Positions 28,975-36,946 of a stretch of DNA of 64,000 bases are shown here, in pieces. The notes beneath the pieces are model-generated. The model was given only the letters and a program-made list of their open reading frames with translations. It had not been told where the DNA came from and made no database searches. The stretch lies in assembly GCF_011207455.1 (NCBI RefSeq), contig NZ_CP048877.1, forward strand, positions 550,576 through 614,575. The letters run 5' to 3'. Position 1 is the first letter of the stretch, and each line of letters begins with the position of its first letter. This stretch comes from Thermosulfuriphilus ammonigenes. GTDB taxonomy: Bacteria; Desulfobacterota; Thermodesulfobacteria; Thermodesulfobacteriales; ST65. The translations under genes were made by a program, and so were the position numbers.

Positions 28975-28990
28975 TGGCACAGGTCTTGAT
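28975..28990 (+). promoter_or_regulatory. Probable sigma-54 promoter of amtB-glnB
   Basis: TGGCACAGGTCTTGAT fits the -24 element perfectly and the spacing is right, but the -12 dinucleotide is GA instead of GC. The amtB ATG is at 29029. Ammonium transporter operons are commonly sigma-54 controlled, which supports the call despite the altered base. The 28817-29028 gap holds no gene that I can support. Confidence 0.6.
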
Positions 28991-29028
28991 TATGAAGGAA
29001 GCAAGAAATCATGCAGAGGAGGTTTATC

Positions 29029-30402
29029 ATGAAGAGGCGTCGTTTGTGGACTCTGGTGGTTTGGGGCTCGCTGGCCCTCTCGGGATCGCTGGCCTGGGCC
29101 GGTGATCCCACGGGAGCCCAGACTTTAAAGTCCGACCCCGGGCTCCCGGTAGATTACGTCTGGGTTCTGATCTGCGGCTTTATGGTCATGTTCATGCAGG
29201 CGGGTTTTGCCTGTGTGGAGGCCGGTTTCTGCCGGGCTAAAAACGTCACCAACCTCTTTACCAAAAATGTCATGGATTTTGTCGTCGGTTCCCTGGCCTT
29301 CTGGGCCCTTGGCTACGGAATAATGATGGGCACCGACTGGAAGGGGCTCTTGGGAACCTCCGGTTTTTTTCTGAGTGGAGATGGCTATGACGTTGGTAAC
29401 TACCTGACTTTCTTCTGGCAGATGGTCTTTGCCGCCACCGCGGCGACCATCGTCTCCGGAGCGGTGGCCGAGCGACTCAAGTTCCAGGCCTATCTTGTCT
29501 ATTCGGCGGTGATCACCCTCTTTATCTATCCTATTTATGGCCACTGGGTCTGGGGAGGGGGCTGGCTTTCTAAACTCCCTTACGGTCTGGGGCACCTCGA
29601 CTTTGCCGGCTCCGGTGTTGTCCACGCCGTAGGGGGTTTCATTGGTCTGGCGGGAGCCATTGTTCTCGGCCCTCGCTACGGAAAGTTTGACAAAAACGGC
29701 AGACCTCGGGCCATCCCTGGTCACAGCCTGCCCATGGCCGCCCTGGGAACCTTTATCCTCTGGTTTGGCTGGTACGGATTTAACCCCGGCTCCACCTTTT
29801 CTGCACACCACCTGAGGATCTCGGTGATCGCCGTAAACACCACCCTGGCGGCCTCAGCGGCCTCCCTTACAGCCCTGCTCATCATTTTGCTAAAGACCAG
29901 GCGTTTTGATCTGGGCATGGCCCTCAACGGGGCCCTGGCCGGACTGGTGGCCATCACCGCCCCCTGTGCCTGGGTTGAGGCCTGGGCGGCAGCGGTTATC
30001 GGCATAGTGGCCGGATTCATTGTTGTCGCCGGTGTCTATCTCCTCGAGGGTCTTAAGATAGACGATCCGGTAGGGGCGGTTCCCGTCCATGGTTTCAATG
30101 GTATCTGGGGTCTTCTGGCGGTAGGAATTTTTGCCGACGGCACCTATGGCAACTACTCCATAGAGCCTCCCTTCGTCAAAGGGCTTCTCTATGGTGGTGG
30201 TGTTGATCAGTTCATCTCCCAGCTAATCGGGGCGGGAGCCTTAATTCTCTGGGCCTTTGGCTGCGGCCTGGTGCTCTTCAAGGTGCTCGATAGCCTCATG
30301 GGCATTCGGGTTGAGCCCAAAGAGGAGCTCATGGGTCTTGATATTATCGAACACGGGACTCCCGCTTATCCCGAGTTCTACACCATGAATAGCCAGACAT
30401 AA
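29029..30402 (+). CDS. amtB: Ammonium transporter AmtB
   Basis: The ammonium channel is about 457 residues long. It begins at ATG 29029, with GGAGG six bases upstream, and opens with a signal peptide ending near LAWA. The mature part has eleven helices and conserved Amt motifs such as DFAGSGVVH, with the pore His, and CAWVEAWAAAVIG. It allows ammonium entry under nitrogen limitation and is gated by the PII protein encoded next door. A hairpin occupies the amtB-glnB gap. Confidence 0.97.
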   Translation: MKRRRLWTLVVWGSLALSGSLAWAGDPTGAQTLKSDPGLPVDYVWVLICGFMVMFMQAGFACVEAGFCRAKNVTNLFTKNVMDFVVGSLAFWALGYGIMMGTDWKGLLGTSGFFLSGDGYDVGNYLTFFWQMVFAATAATIVSGAVAERLKFQAYLVYSAVITLFIYPIYGHWVWGGGWLSKLPYGLGHLDFAGSGVVHAVGGFIGLAGAIVLGPRYGKFDKNGRPRAIPGHSLPMAALGTFILWFGWYGFNPGSTFSAHHLRISVIAVNTTLAASAASLTALLIILLKTRRFDLGMALNGALAGLVAITAPCAWVEAWAAAVIGIVAGFIVVAGVYLLEGLKIDDPVGAVPVHGFNGIWGLLAVGIFADGTYGNYSIEPPFVKGLLYGGGVDQFISQLIGAGALILWAFGCGLVLFKVLDSLMGIRVEPKEELMGLDIIEHGTPAYPEFYTMNSQT

Positions 30403-30416
30403 TAAGCACCCCCCTC

Positions 30417-30444
30417 GGGCAGGAAGGCCTAAGGCCTCCTGCCC
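30417..30444 (+). other. Hairpin between amtB and glnB
   Basis: GGGCAGG (30417-30423) pairs with CCTGCCC (30438-30444) and AGGCC (30425-30429) with GGCCT (30433-30437), leaving one bulged A and a TAA loop. There is no U-run after it. It is probably an mRNA processing or attenuation element that could set the amtB:glnB ratio. Confidence 0.5.
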
Positions 30445-30478
30445 ACCCCAAAAAGAAAGATAGACAAGGAGGCAAAAG

Positions 30479-30817
30479 ATGAAAGAGATCAGGGCTATCA
30501 TCCGCCCGGAAAAGCTCCATGACGTCCTTGAGGCCTTAGATAAAGTCGGCCATCCCGGGGTCACCGTCACCAGAATCGAAGGGCACGGTCGTCAGGCCGG
30601 CCTGGTAGAGCAGTTCCGAGGGCGAGAGTACCGGGTGGAGTTGCTCCCCAAGGTCAAGCTGGAGATCGTCTGTCAGGAAGAAGAGGTTGAAAGCCTTACC
30701 CGGACTATCGCCGAGGCCGCTCGAACCGGAGAGATCGGCGACGGCAAGATCTTCGTCTATGACGTCCTGGACGCCATGCGCATAAGAAGTGGCGAAAAGG
30801 GCAAGGAGGCTGTTTAG
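30479..30817 (+). CDS. glnB: Nitrogen regulatory protein PII (GlnB/GlnK)
   Basis: The 112-residue canonical PII protein has a full T-loop with the modifiable Tyr in the segment REYRVELLPK, and the GDGKIFVYDV motif. It lies 76 bases after amtB, so it is probably the GlnK-type partner that blocks AmtB after ammonium shock. It differs clearly from NifI1/NifI2, which lack this T-loop. An ideal AAGGAGG precedes the ATG. Confidence 0.95.
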   Translation: MKEIRAIIRPEKLHDVLEALDKVGHPGVTVTRIEGHGRQAGLVEQFRGREYRVELLPKVKLEIVCQEEEVESLTRTIAEAARTGEIGDGKIFVYDVLDAMRIRSGEKGKEAV

Positions 30818-30847
30818 GCCTTCTCTTTTCTGGCTTGTGTAACTATT

Positions 30848-30867
30848 CCGTAACCTGTAGGTTACGG
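30848..30867 (+). other. Perfect hairpin in the glnB-porin gap
   Basis: CCGTAACC (30848-30855), loop TGTA and GGTTACGG (30860-30867) form an 8-bp perfect stem about 30 bases before the GGAGG of the porin gene. It could be an operator or an mRNA element. It lacks a U-run, so a terminator is less likely. Confidence 0.5.
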
Positions 30868-30902
30868 GCCAATTAAAAACTAAATACTAGAGGAGGTGTA
30901 GG

Positions 30903-31721
30903 ATGGAAGTAGTTCGCTTTCGGGTAGGTGCATGGTTGGTTGGTATGGTTCTTTTATTGGCTACGGTTCTTCCGGCCTGGGGTCAGGAGAAACCATCAGG
31001 TGAGGCCAGTGTTGATGTCCTCTCCCAATATATATGGAGAGGCTATGCTCTCAGCTCAGACAGCGTAGTCATTGAGCCTTCTATAGGTCTAAGCTATAGA
31101 GGTTTTTACGCTAACTTCTGGGGAAACTACGACACCAATGAGAAGTCAAACGCCTCTGGAGGGCCAGGCCGCACCCCCGATGAGGCCAACTGGAACGAAA
31201 CCGACTTCACCGTCGGCTACACCTATGACAAGCTTCCCTACGGCCTATCCTTGGACGTGGGAACCATCTACTACTCCTTTGACTATGCCGACGATTCCTT
31301 TGAGATCTATGCCGGCCTTTCGGCCACCTGTCCTTTCACCGGAATTGACTTCGGTCTGACTGTTTATCGGGAGGTCTCCCACTATCCTGGCTGGTGGATC
31401 GAACTTTCTGCCGCCAAGAGCTTTCCTCTCCCCTGGTACAAGGCCAGCCTGGATCTTGGGGCCACGGTTATCTATCAGAGTTCGGACGATGCCGGAGCCT
31501 ATGCCGATCCCGATGATCCTAACGATGAATACTCTGCCTGGCATTCAGCCAACATCTCCGTGGCGGTAAGCATTCCCGTGGGTGAATACATCACCGTCAC
31601 CCCCCAGGTAGGATACTGGTTCGCCCTAAGCTCTGACGCCAAAGATGTTATCGAGACTACCTCCTGGGAATCTCAACACGATTACCTTTACGGCGGAATT
31701 GGGGTCAGCATGAGCTGGTAG
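30903..31721 (+). CDS. TorF-like putative porin (Gcw_chp family)
   Basis: The 272-residue exported protein has a signal peptide ending around PAWG and alternating beta-strand-like sequence. It shows family traits such as the SQYIWRGYALS and GFYANFWGNYD segments seen in the TorF/Gcw_chp (TIGR02001-like) outer-membrane proteins. Codon reading and the GGAGG before the ATG support a real gene. Its place after amtB-glnB suggests a role in nitrogen starvation, perhaps outer-membrane passage of nitrogen compounds, but the substrate is unknown. A strong hairpin ends the operon. Confidence 0.75.
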   Translation: MEVVRFRVGAWLVGMVLLLATVLPAWGQEKPSGEASVDVLSQYIWRGYALSSDSVVIEPSIGLSYRGFYANFWGNYDTNEKSNASGGPGRTPDEANWNETDFTVGYTYDKLPYGLSLDVGTIYYSFDYADDSFEIYAGLSATCPFTGIDFGLTVYREVSHYPGWWIELSAAKSFPLPWYKASLDLGATVIYQSSDDAGAYADPDDPNDEYSAWHSANISVAVSIPVGEYITVTPQVGYWFALSSDAKDVIETTSWESQHDYLYGGIGVSMSW

Positions 31722-31747
31722 CCCTCCTCTCTTGACTCTCCTCACCT

Positions 31748-31774
31748 CCAAAGGGGGCCAGAGGCCCCCTTTGG
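31748..31774 (+). terminator. Hairpin terminator after the amtB-glnB-porin operon
   Basis: A 12-bp perfect stem, CCAAAGGGGGCC with GGCCCCCTTTGG, closes on an AGA loop 27 bases after the porin stop. It is followed only by a weak T-rich stretch (TATTTTC). It is placed as expected for a terminator of this operon and may also act on convergent transcription. Confidence 0.65.
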
Positions 31775-31854
31775 CTATCGTATTTTCTTCCGCCACCAAG
31801 AGAGAAAAAAATCCGGCCCGGCAAAAGCAGATTGAGAGTTGACAGGAAATAACA

Positions 31855-31898
31855 GAATCCGCTCCCACTTTTCGAAAACGAAAAATGAGAACGGATTC
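31855..31898. other. Imperfect long inverted repeat in a convergent intergenic gap
   Basis: GAATCCG (31855-31861) pairs with CGGATTC (31892-31898), TTTTCG (31869-31874) with CGAAAA (31879-31884), and four of the seven base pairs between are also complementary. The loop is AAAA. It lies 55 bases downstream of the cytochrome operon stop on that operon's strand, so it could serve as its terminator, but a small RNA or operator cannot be excluded. A TATAAT-like hexamer follows at 31900-31905. No gene was found from 31775 to 31952. Confidence 0.4.
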
Positions 31899-31952
31899 TT
31901 ATAATGTCGACTATTTGAGCCCCGTTGTAATAACCAGCTCCTAAGGCTTAAT

Positions 31953-32351
31953 TTAGTGCTTACCTGGAGCCAGAGGGACGCCCCTTCTTTCCCAGGTAAT
32001 GTAGGCCTCAAGGGCTATCATCCGCGGATCATCAAGGGCCAGGCCCTTTCCCTCCAGAGGATTTTCGATACACCAGTTGATCATCTCCCTTAAGGTGGCT
32101 ACCTTCCCCAACTGCTTCTGAAATTTAGGATAAGTCTCAGGGTGGATATTGCTCCCATTCGGATGGCACATATCGCAGGAGACTTTATTGGTGCCCAAGG
32201 GGCTGTGAAAAAGGCGCTCTCCTTCGGCAACTACCTTCATAAAAGATTCTTGCCACTTCTTAAGGTCTTCTTTAGTAAACTCATCGGCCTGGATATATGA
32301 AGAGAGGGCAAAAATGGCTGCTAAGACCAAGACAAATCTTTTCCAGATCAT
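31953..32351 (-). CDS. Exported monoheme c-type cytochrome
   Basis: The 132-residue protein has a signal peptide (about residues 1-22) and one heme c motif CDMCH (C59-H63). The heme domain continues with a PNGSNIHPETYP stretch. It is not clearly one of the named small cytochromes. It lies 11 bases after the phosphoesterase gene in a redox operon, so it could pass electrons to the diheme peroxidase in the same operon. A Shine-Dalgarno AAGGAGG lies upstream of the ATG. Confidence 0.78.
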   Translation of the reverse strand: MIWKRFVLVLAAIFALSSYIQADEFTKEDLKKWQESFMKVVAEGERLFHSPLGTNKVSCDMCHPNGSNIHPETYPKFQKQLGKVATLREMINWCIENPLEGKGLALDDPRMIALEAYITWERRGVPLAPGKH

Positions 32352-32362
32352 AATTAACCTCC

Positions 32363-33442
32363 TTAATAGTGTTCCTGGGGGGGGATCCTCTTGTCGGGAT
32401 CCTGGTACTTAGAGTCAACGGGGTGCCCAACTTCCTGGTCAAAATAAACCGTTCGAGGCTGATTTTCCCAGAGCTGGTAGTGATGGATCACCCGACCACT
32501 TTCTAGATCAACGTACGACCAACCCGTGCCGTCCCGTTCGTGAAAGGGATCCGCCCGGTTCATAAAGACCGTCATCTTGGGAACCATGTTGGGCTTCTGG
32601 GTATAGGAGACAGGATACGGCCACGGCCAGGCTGTGGACATAAAGGCCAAGAAGCTGATGTTGCCGATCTGGTTGTAAAGCACCTGATGTACATGACCGT
32701 GAAGAACCGTAACCTTCTTAAAGGGGCTGAGGATCTCCTGAACAGCCTCAGCATCATCGGTCCAGAAGTTCCAGGGTTTAAAGATTTTGTAGAGGGGAGA
32801 GTGCGAGAGAACGACTATAGGGGTCTCTGGGTTCACTCTGGCCAAGTCTTTCTTCAACCAGCTCCGCTGCTCCTCGCCCACCATAAAGGGAGAGCCCTGG
32901 GGATTGTCCAGGCGGGCCATCTGATTCATTCTCTCCTCGGCTGAAGGCCACTTTTTCATCCAGTCTTCATAGGTAAGAATGCTATTGAGGACGACAAAGT
33001 GAACACCTTTGTGGTCAAAGCTGTAGTAGAGTTTGCTCACCTTCTCCTGCCAATGCTCCCCAAGATCCAGGTAGTAGTCATGTTCGCCGATAACGAACTT
33101 AATGGGCACGTCAATCTTAGAGAGGATCTCCAGCCCGTGGTCTATCTCTTCCTTTTTGCCCAGCTGAGCCAGATCACCACCAAAGACGACAAAATCTGGC
33201 CTTGGCCACATAAAGTTGACCTCGGCCACAGCCTTGCTCAGCCCCTCATCAAAATTGCGGACAAACTTGGTCCCTTTGATATGGGTCAGGTGGGCGTCGG
33301 AGATACAGGCGAAGGTAAATTTCTCTCCCTCCTCCTTACCCCAAACCACTTCTACCAGGTTAAGGGGCAAGGTGCTGGCTGCAGCGACTAAAGAGGCCTT
33401 TTTAAGAAACGCACGGCGGTTTAGGCCTTTCTTTTTCTTCAT
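32363..33442 (-). CDS. Tat-exported calcineurin-like metallophosphoesterase
   Basis: The 359-residue protein starts with a twin-arginine signal (NRRAFLKKA), so it should be exported folded to the periplasm. Metal motifs of the calcineurin-like superfamily are visible: DAH, GGD, GEHD in place of the more usual GNHD/E, SHS and GHVH. The substrate is unknown. It lies 26 bases from the peroxidase and 11 from the cytochrome gene, on the same strand. GEHD is a noteworthy deviation that does not remove the metal-binding His and Asp. Confidence 0.85.
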   Translation of the reverse strand: MKKKKGLNRRAFLKKASLVAAASTLPLNLVEVVWGKEEGEKFTFACISDAHLTHIKGTKFVRNFDEGLSKAVAEVNFMWPRPDFVVFGGDLAQLGKKEEIDHGLEILSKIDVPIKFVIGEHDYYLDLGEHWQEKVSKLYYSFDHKGVHFVVLNSILTYEDWMKKWPSAEERMNQMARLDNPQGSPFMVGEEQRSWLKKDLARVNPETPIVVLSHSPLYKIFKPWNFWTDDAEAVQEILSPFKKVTVLHGHVHQVLYNQIGNISFLAFMSTAWPWPYPVSYTQKPNMVPKMTVFMNRADPFHERDGTGWSYVDLESGRVIHHYQLWENQPRTVYFDQEVGHPVDSKYQDPDKRIPPQEHY

Positions 33443-33468
33443 TATACCTCTCCTTTCTTATGATTTTC

Positions 33469-34563
33469 CTACTTCTTGAGTAGATGTTGATACTCCGGAC
33501 TGGTGAGGCTTTTTAGGAACTCCACCAGATCGGCCTTTTCCTGTTCGGTAAGGTTAAGAGGCCTGATACCACTGGCCAGGAAGGGGTTTTTCTCCCCACC
33601 CTGATTGTAAAGCTCAATTACTTCCTCTAAGGTCTTAAGGCTTCCGTCATGCATATATGGGGCGGTAACAGCCACATTCCGCAAAGTTGGTGTCTTAAAG
33701 GCCCCAAGGTCAGAAAGGTTAAGGGTCACGGCAAAACGGCCGAGCTCTGAAATCTCCACCTTGCTCAAAACAGCCTCGTCAAGGGAGCCACCGGCCTGTT
33801 TCATCTGCCGATAGCGGTTGACGATCTCCCGGAGGCGGGGAGCTATCTTGTCAAAACCTACCCCAAGATTGTGAAACTTGTTGTCGGTAAATATGGCATA
33901 ACGCTCGCCAATGGTGTGACAACTCTGACAACGCCCCTTACCCTTGAAGACCTCAAATCCTCTTTTGGCCGCCTCCGAAATGGCGTTTTGGTCTCCACCA
34001 TAAAGATAGCGATCAAAGGGAGAGTTACCAGAAATAACCGTCCGCTCAAAGGCAGCAATGGCCTTGGCCACATGGTCAATAGTGATAGAAGAGGTCTCAA
34101 CCCCAAAGACCTCCTTAAATCGACGCTGGTAGTCGGGATCTTTGCGGACGATCTCTACCACCTGATCATGACTGGTGAGACCATGCTCCACGGGGTTGAG
34201 CAGCGGATCCTTGGCCTGCTCTTCAAGGGTGGCCCGACGACCGTCCCAGAATTGGCTGGTGTAATAGACCGCATTTATTACTGTAGGCGTATTTCTAGTC
34301 CCCTTAAGGCCTCTTATCCCTTCCGCCACAGGGAGGCCATCTACAAAGGCCAAATCCGGTCGATGGCAGGTGGCGCAGCTTACCGTCCCGTCGGCACTAA
34401 AGCGTTTGTCTTCAAAAAGGGCCTTGCCCAGCGCCACCTTAGCCGGAGTCAGAGGATTGTCCTCAGGAACAGGAACCGGTGGTAGCCCCAGGGGAGGCTC
34501 AGCCCAGAGGGAAGAAAGAGAAAAGAGAAAAAACATTAAAACAAAAAACGCTCTTTTAAACAT
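33469..34563 (-). CDS. Diheme cytochrome c peroxidase (MauG/CcpA family)
   Basis: The 364-residue protein has a signal peptide (residues 1-21) and two heme c sites, CATCH (63-67) and CQSCH (212-216). A MHDGS motif with the axial Met is also present. Diheme peroxidases of this family reduce hydrogen peroxide in the periplasm with electrons from a small cytochrome, which fits the neighbouring cytochrome gene; MauG-like oxidation chemistry is an alternative. An AT-rich upstream region contains a 16-bp perfect palindrome. It is the first gene of the redox operon. Confidence 0.9.
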   Translation of the reverse strand: MFKRAFFVLMFFLFSLSSLWAEPPLGLPPVPVPEDNPLTPAKVALGKALFEDKRFSADGTVSCATCHRPDLAFVDGLPVAEGIRGLKGTRNTPTVINAVYYTSQFWDGRRATLEEQAKDPLLNPVEHGLTSHDQVVEIVRKDPDYQRRFKEVFGVETSSITIDHVAKAIAAFERTVISGNSPFDRYLYGGDQNAISEAAKRGFEVFKGKGRCQSCHTIGERYAIFTDNKFHNLGVGFDKIAPRLREIVNRYRQMKQAGGSLDEAVLSKVEISELGRFAVTLNLSDLGAFKTPTLRNVAVTAPYMHDGSLKTLEEVIELYNQGGEKNPFLASGIRPLNLTEQEKADLVEFLKSLTSPEYQHLLKK

Positions 34564-34617
34564 CTAAACCTCCAAACCTAGATTTATTTTTCAAAAATCT
34601 TAAGCAATAATTGTTAA

Positions 34618-34633
34618 TACTTAAATTTAAGTA
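34618..34633. promoter_or_regulatory. 16-bp perfect palindrome upstream of the peroxidase operon
   Basis: TACTTAAATTTAAGTA reads the same on both strands and lies 55 bases before the ATG of the diheme peroxidase gene. It sits in a very AT-rich promoter-like segment. It is a plausible operator for a dimeric regulator, possibly one of oxidative stress such as PerR, but no such regulator gene is seen here. Confidence 0.4.
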
Positions 34634-34690
34634 AATCTCAAATTAGATTTATTCTTAAATAGAAGAACTAAAAACAAAAGTCAAGAAGAA

Positions 34691-34718
34691 AAATAAAAAG
34701 GGGGGCTTGGCCCCCCTT
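34691..34718 (-). terminator. Rho-independent terminator of rpoD
   Basis: On the minus strand an AAGGGGGGC/GCCCCCCTT stem of nine base pairs with a three-base loop is followed directly by TTTATTTTT. It lies 20 bases beyond the rpoD stop. This is a textbook intrinsic terminator and separates rpoD from the peroxidase operon. Confidence 0.9.
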
Positions 34719-34738
34719 CTTGAGGATGGAATCCAATT

Positions 34739-36067
34739 TTACTCAAAGAAGTGTTTCAGGTGATCGCGGCGGGTGTTGTGACGGAGACGATTGAGGGCCT
34801 TCTTTTCTATCTGACGGATTCTCTCCCGGGAGACCCCAAAGCGCTTTCCTATCTCCTCGAGGGTATATTCGCCATCTTCACCGATACCAAAGCGGAGCCT
34901 GATAATCTTCTCCTCACGGGGAGAAAGGGTGGAAAGAATGCTTCGGATCTTCTCAGTAAGCTCCTTATCTCGGACTTTCTCATAGGGAGAAGGCGAGGTC
35001 TGATTTTCGATAAAATCACCCAGGGTTGAATCTTCATCTCCCACTGGAGTCTCTAAAGAGACCGGCTCCCGGCTGGCCTCCAAAATGGCCAGAATCTTCT
35101 CCTGGGGCAGACCAGTGCGTTCGGCTATCTCCACTGGAGTTGGCTCTCGGCCAAGCTCCTTGACCAGCTCATACCAAGCCTTAAAGAATTGGCTCCGAAG
35201 CTCCAAAAAGTGGACCGGAAGACGAATGGTGCGCGTCTTATCCAGAATAGCCCGGGTAATAGCCTGCCGAATCCACCAACTGGCATAGGTGGAAAACTTG
35301 TTGCCCTTGCTGTAATCAAAGCGAAAGACAGCCCGCATAAGCCCCAGGTTGCCTTCCTGAATGAGATCGGCCAAAGAAAGGCCCTGATTCATGTAGCGCT
35401 TAGCAATGGAGACCACCAAACGGAGGTTGGCCTTGATCATCTCATCTTTGGCCTTTTCTATCTCTGCTGCCCGGGCCTCCACCGCTGCCAGAAGCTCAGA
35501 GAGCCCCTTTTCCTGGGGGTGCTTCCTGGCTATCTCCCGAAGACTGCGCAGCATGATGTTCAGATGGCTCTTCTTGGGCTTGAGCCCCGGATCTCGATGC
35601 CGCCAGAGGGCTATCTGCTTCTTGAGGGCCTCGATCTCTGGAAGCTCTAAGGAGCACTCTTCTATAGACTTAACTATAAACTGAAACCCCCCACGGATAA
35701 TCCGGGAAAGCTCCTCTTCACGCTCCGGCGTCAGCAAGGGGTAACGCCCCATCTCCCGGAGGTAGGCACTGGTGATCTCCTCCGTTTCGTGGACCTCCTC
35801 CTCAGGGGCCTCTTCCTCGGGGGCCTTCGGGGCTTGTGGCTGTTCAACCTTCTGAAGCCAGATACTATTCCCCTCTTCGGGGGCATCAACCACCTGAATA
35901 TTGTTCCGAAAAAGAAAATCAAATATCTCTTCTATCTCCTGAGGATCCTTGATGTCCTCAGGAAGAAGTTCATTTAGAGCCTCGTAGGTTAAAGCCCCAC
36001 CCTGGGATGCCTCAAGGAGTCTCTCCTTGACCTTTTTCTTGGCTCTGTTAGAGTCCTTCTTGGGCAT
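34739..36067 (-). CDS. rpoD: RNA polymerase primary sigma factor RpoD
   Basis: The protein is 442 residues from ATG 36067, or 466 from 36139. It has the sigma 1.1-like N-terminal helical region, an acidic linker, sigma 1.2, and the 2.1-2.4 core with NKFSTYASWWIRQAI. The 3 and 4 regions end with the VSRERIRQIE helix-turn-helix. It directs most transcription. ATG 36067 is favoured because conserved sequence begins there, although no start has a strong Shine-Dalgarno; 36139 and 36115 are alternatives. A strong terminator follows. Confidence 0.93.
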   Translation of the reverse strand: MPKKDSNRAKKKVKERLLEASQGGALTYEALNELLPEDIKDPQEIEEIFDFLFRNNIQVVDAPEEGNSIWLQKVEQPQAPKAPEEEAPEEEVHETEEITSAYLREMGRYPLLTPEREEELSRIIRGGFQFIVKSIEECSLELPEIEALKKQIALWRHRDPGLKPKKSHLNIMLRSLREIARKHPQEKGLSELLAAVEARAAEIEKAKDEMIKANLRLVVSIAKRYMNQGLSLADLIQEGNLGLMRAVFRFDYSKGNKFSTYASWWIRQAITRAILDKTRTIRLPVHFLELRSQFFKAWYELVKELGREPTPVEIAERTGLPQEKILAILEASREPVSLETPVGDEDSTLGDFIENQTSPSPYEKVRDKELTEKIRSILSTLSPREEKIIRLRFGIGEDGEYTLEEIGKRFGVSRERIRQIEKKALNRLRHNTRRDHLKHFFE

Positions 36068-36190
36068 GTTAAAAATCACCACCTGTCTTTTGTTTTTAGA
36101 CAGAAAGAATTTCATAACATGAAATATCGTCTTCTGCAAGTTTGAAGTTAAGTTTTATCCCTCAATCTGTCCACCTGATTACCTCCTTCT

Positions 36191-36946
36191 TCAGGCTGGT
36201 ACCTTGAGCCAGATCAAAAACTCTCGGTTCCCTTTAGGCCCCAATATAGGAGAGGGGATGAGCCCTTTGTCCTCCAGCCCCTCGGCGGCAAAAAAGTCTT
36301 GCAAACGGGAGATGACCTTCCGGTGCTTTTGGGGGTCTTTCACTACCCCACCACGGCCCACCTCTCCTCGTCCCACTTCAAACTGCGGCTTTATCAAGGC
36401 GATGATGTCCCCTCCTGGGACAACCAGCTTTTTGACCGCCGGTATTATCTTGGTAAGAGAGATAAAAGAGACATCGATTACCGCAAGATCAACTAACTCC
36501 CCCAGGTCTTTAAGGCGTAGGTAGCGCGCGTTTGTTCGCTCCAAAACCACCACCCGGGGATCTTGACGCAGACGCCAGTGAAGTTGGCCATAACCTACAT
36601 CCACGGCATAGACCCGGGCGGCTCCCCGTTTAAGAAGACAATCGGTAAACCCTCCTGTGGAAGCTCCCACATCAAGGGCCCTTTTCCCTGCAACCGAAAT
36701 CCCGAAGGCCTCAATGGCCGCCTCCAGCTTTAGGCCTCCTCGGCTCACATAAGGACAAACCGGCCCTCTGACCTCTACTCTAGCCTCTTCAGGAACCAGG
36801 GCGCCGGCCTTATCAACCCTTTGTCCCTCCACGAAGACCTGACCGGCCATAATGGCCGCCTGGGCCTTCTGGCGGCTCTCAAAAAGCCCCCGTTGGACAA
36901 GAAGTTTGTCAAGACGCTGGCGAGACAATGAGCCTCGGACCTTCAC
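36191..36946 (-). CDS. tlyA: TlyA-family rRNA methyltransferase (S4 and FtsJ-like domains)
   Basis: The 251-residue protein has an S4 RNA-binding domain (about residues 8-70, starting [12 protein letters not shown]) followed by an FtsJ/RrmJ-like methyltransferase fold with the [21 protein letters not shown] motif. TlyA proteins methylate the 2'-O of rRNA cytidines, and some were described as hemolysins. The N-terminus overlaps the dxs 3' end by 38 bases. Confidence 0.93.
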   Translation of the reverse strand: MKVRGSLSRQRLDKLLVQRGLFESRQKAQAAIMAGQVFVEGQRVDKAGALVPEEARVEVRGPVCPYVSRGGLKLEAAIEAFGISVAGKRALDVGASTGGFTDCLLKRGAARVYAVDVGYGQLHWRLRQDPRVVVLERTNARYLRLKDLGELVDLAVIDVSFISLTKIIPAVKKLVVPGGDIIALIKPQFEVGRGEVGRGGVVKDPQKHRKVISRLQDFFAAEGLEDKGLIPSPILGPKGNREFLIWLKVPA

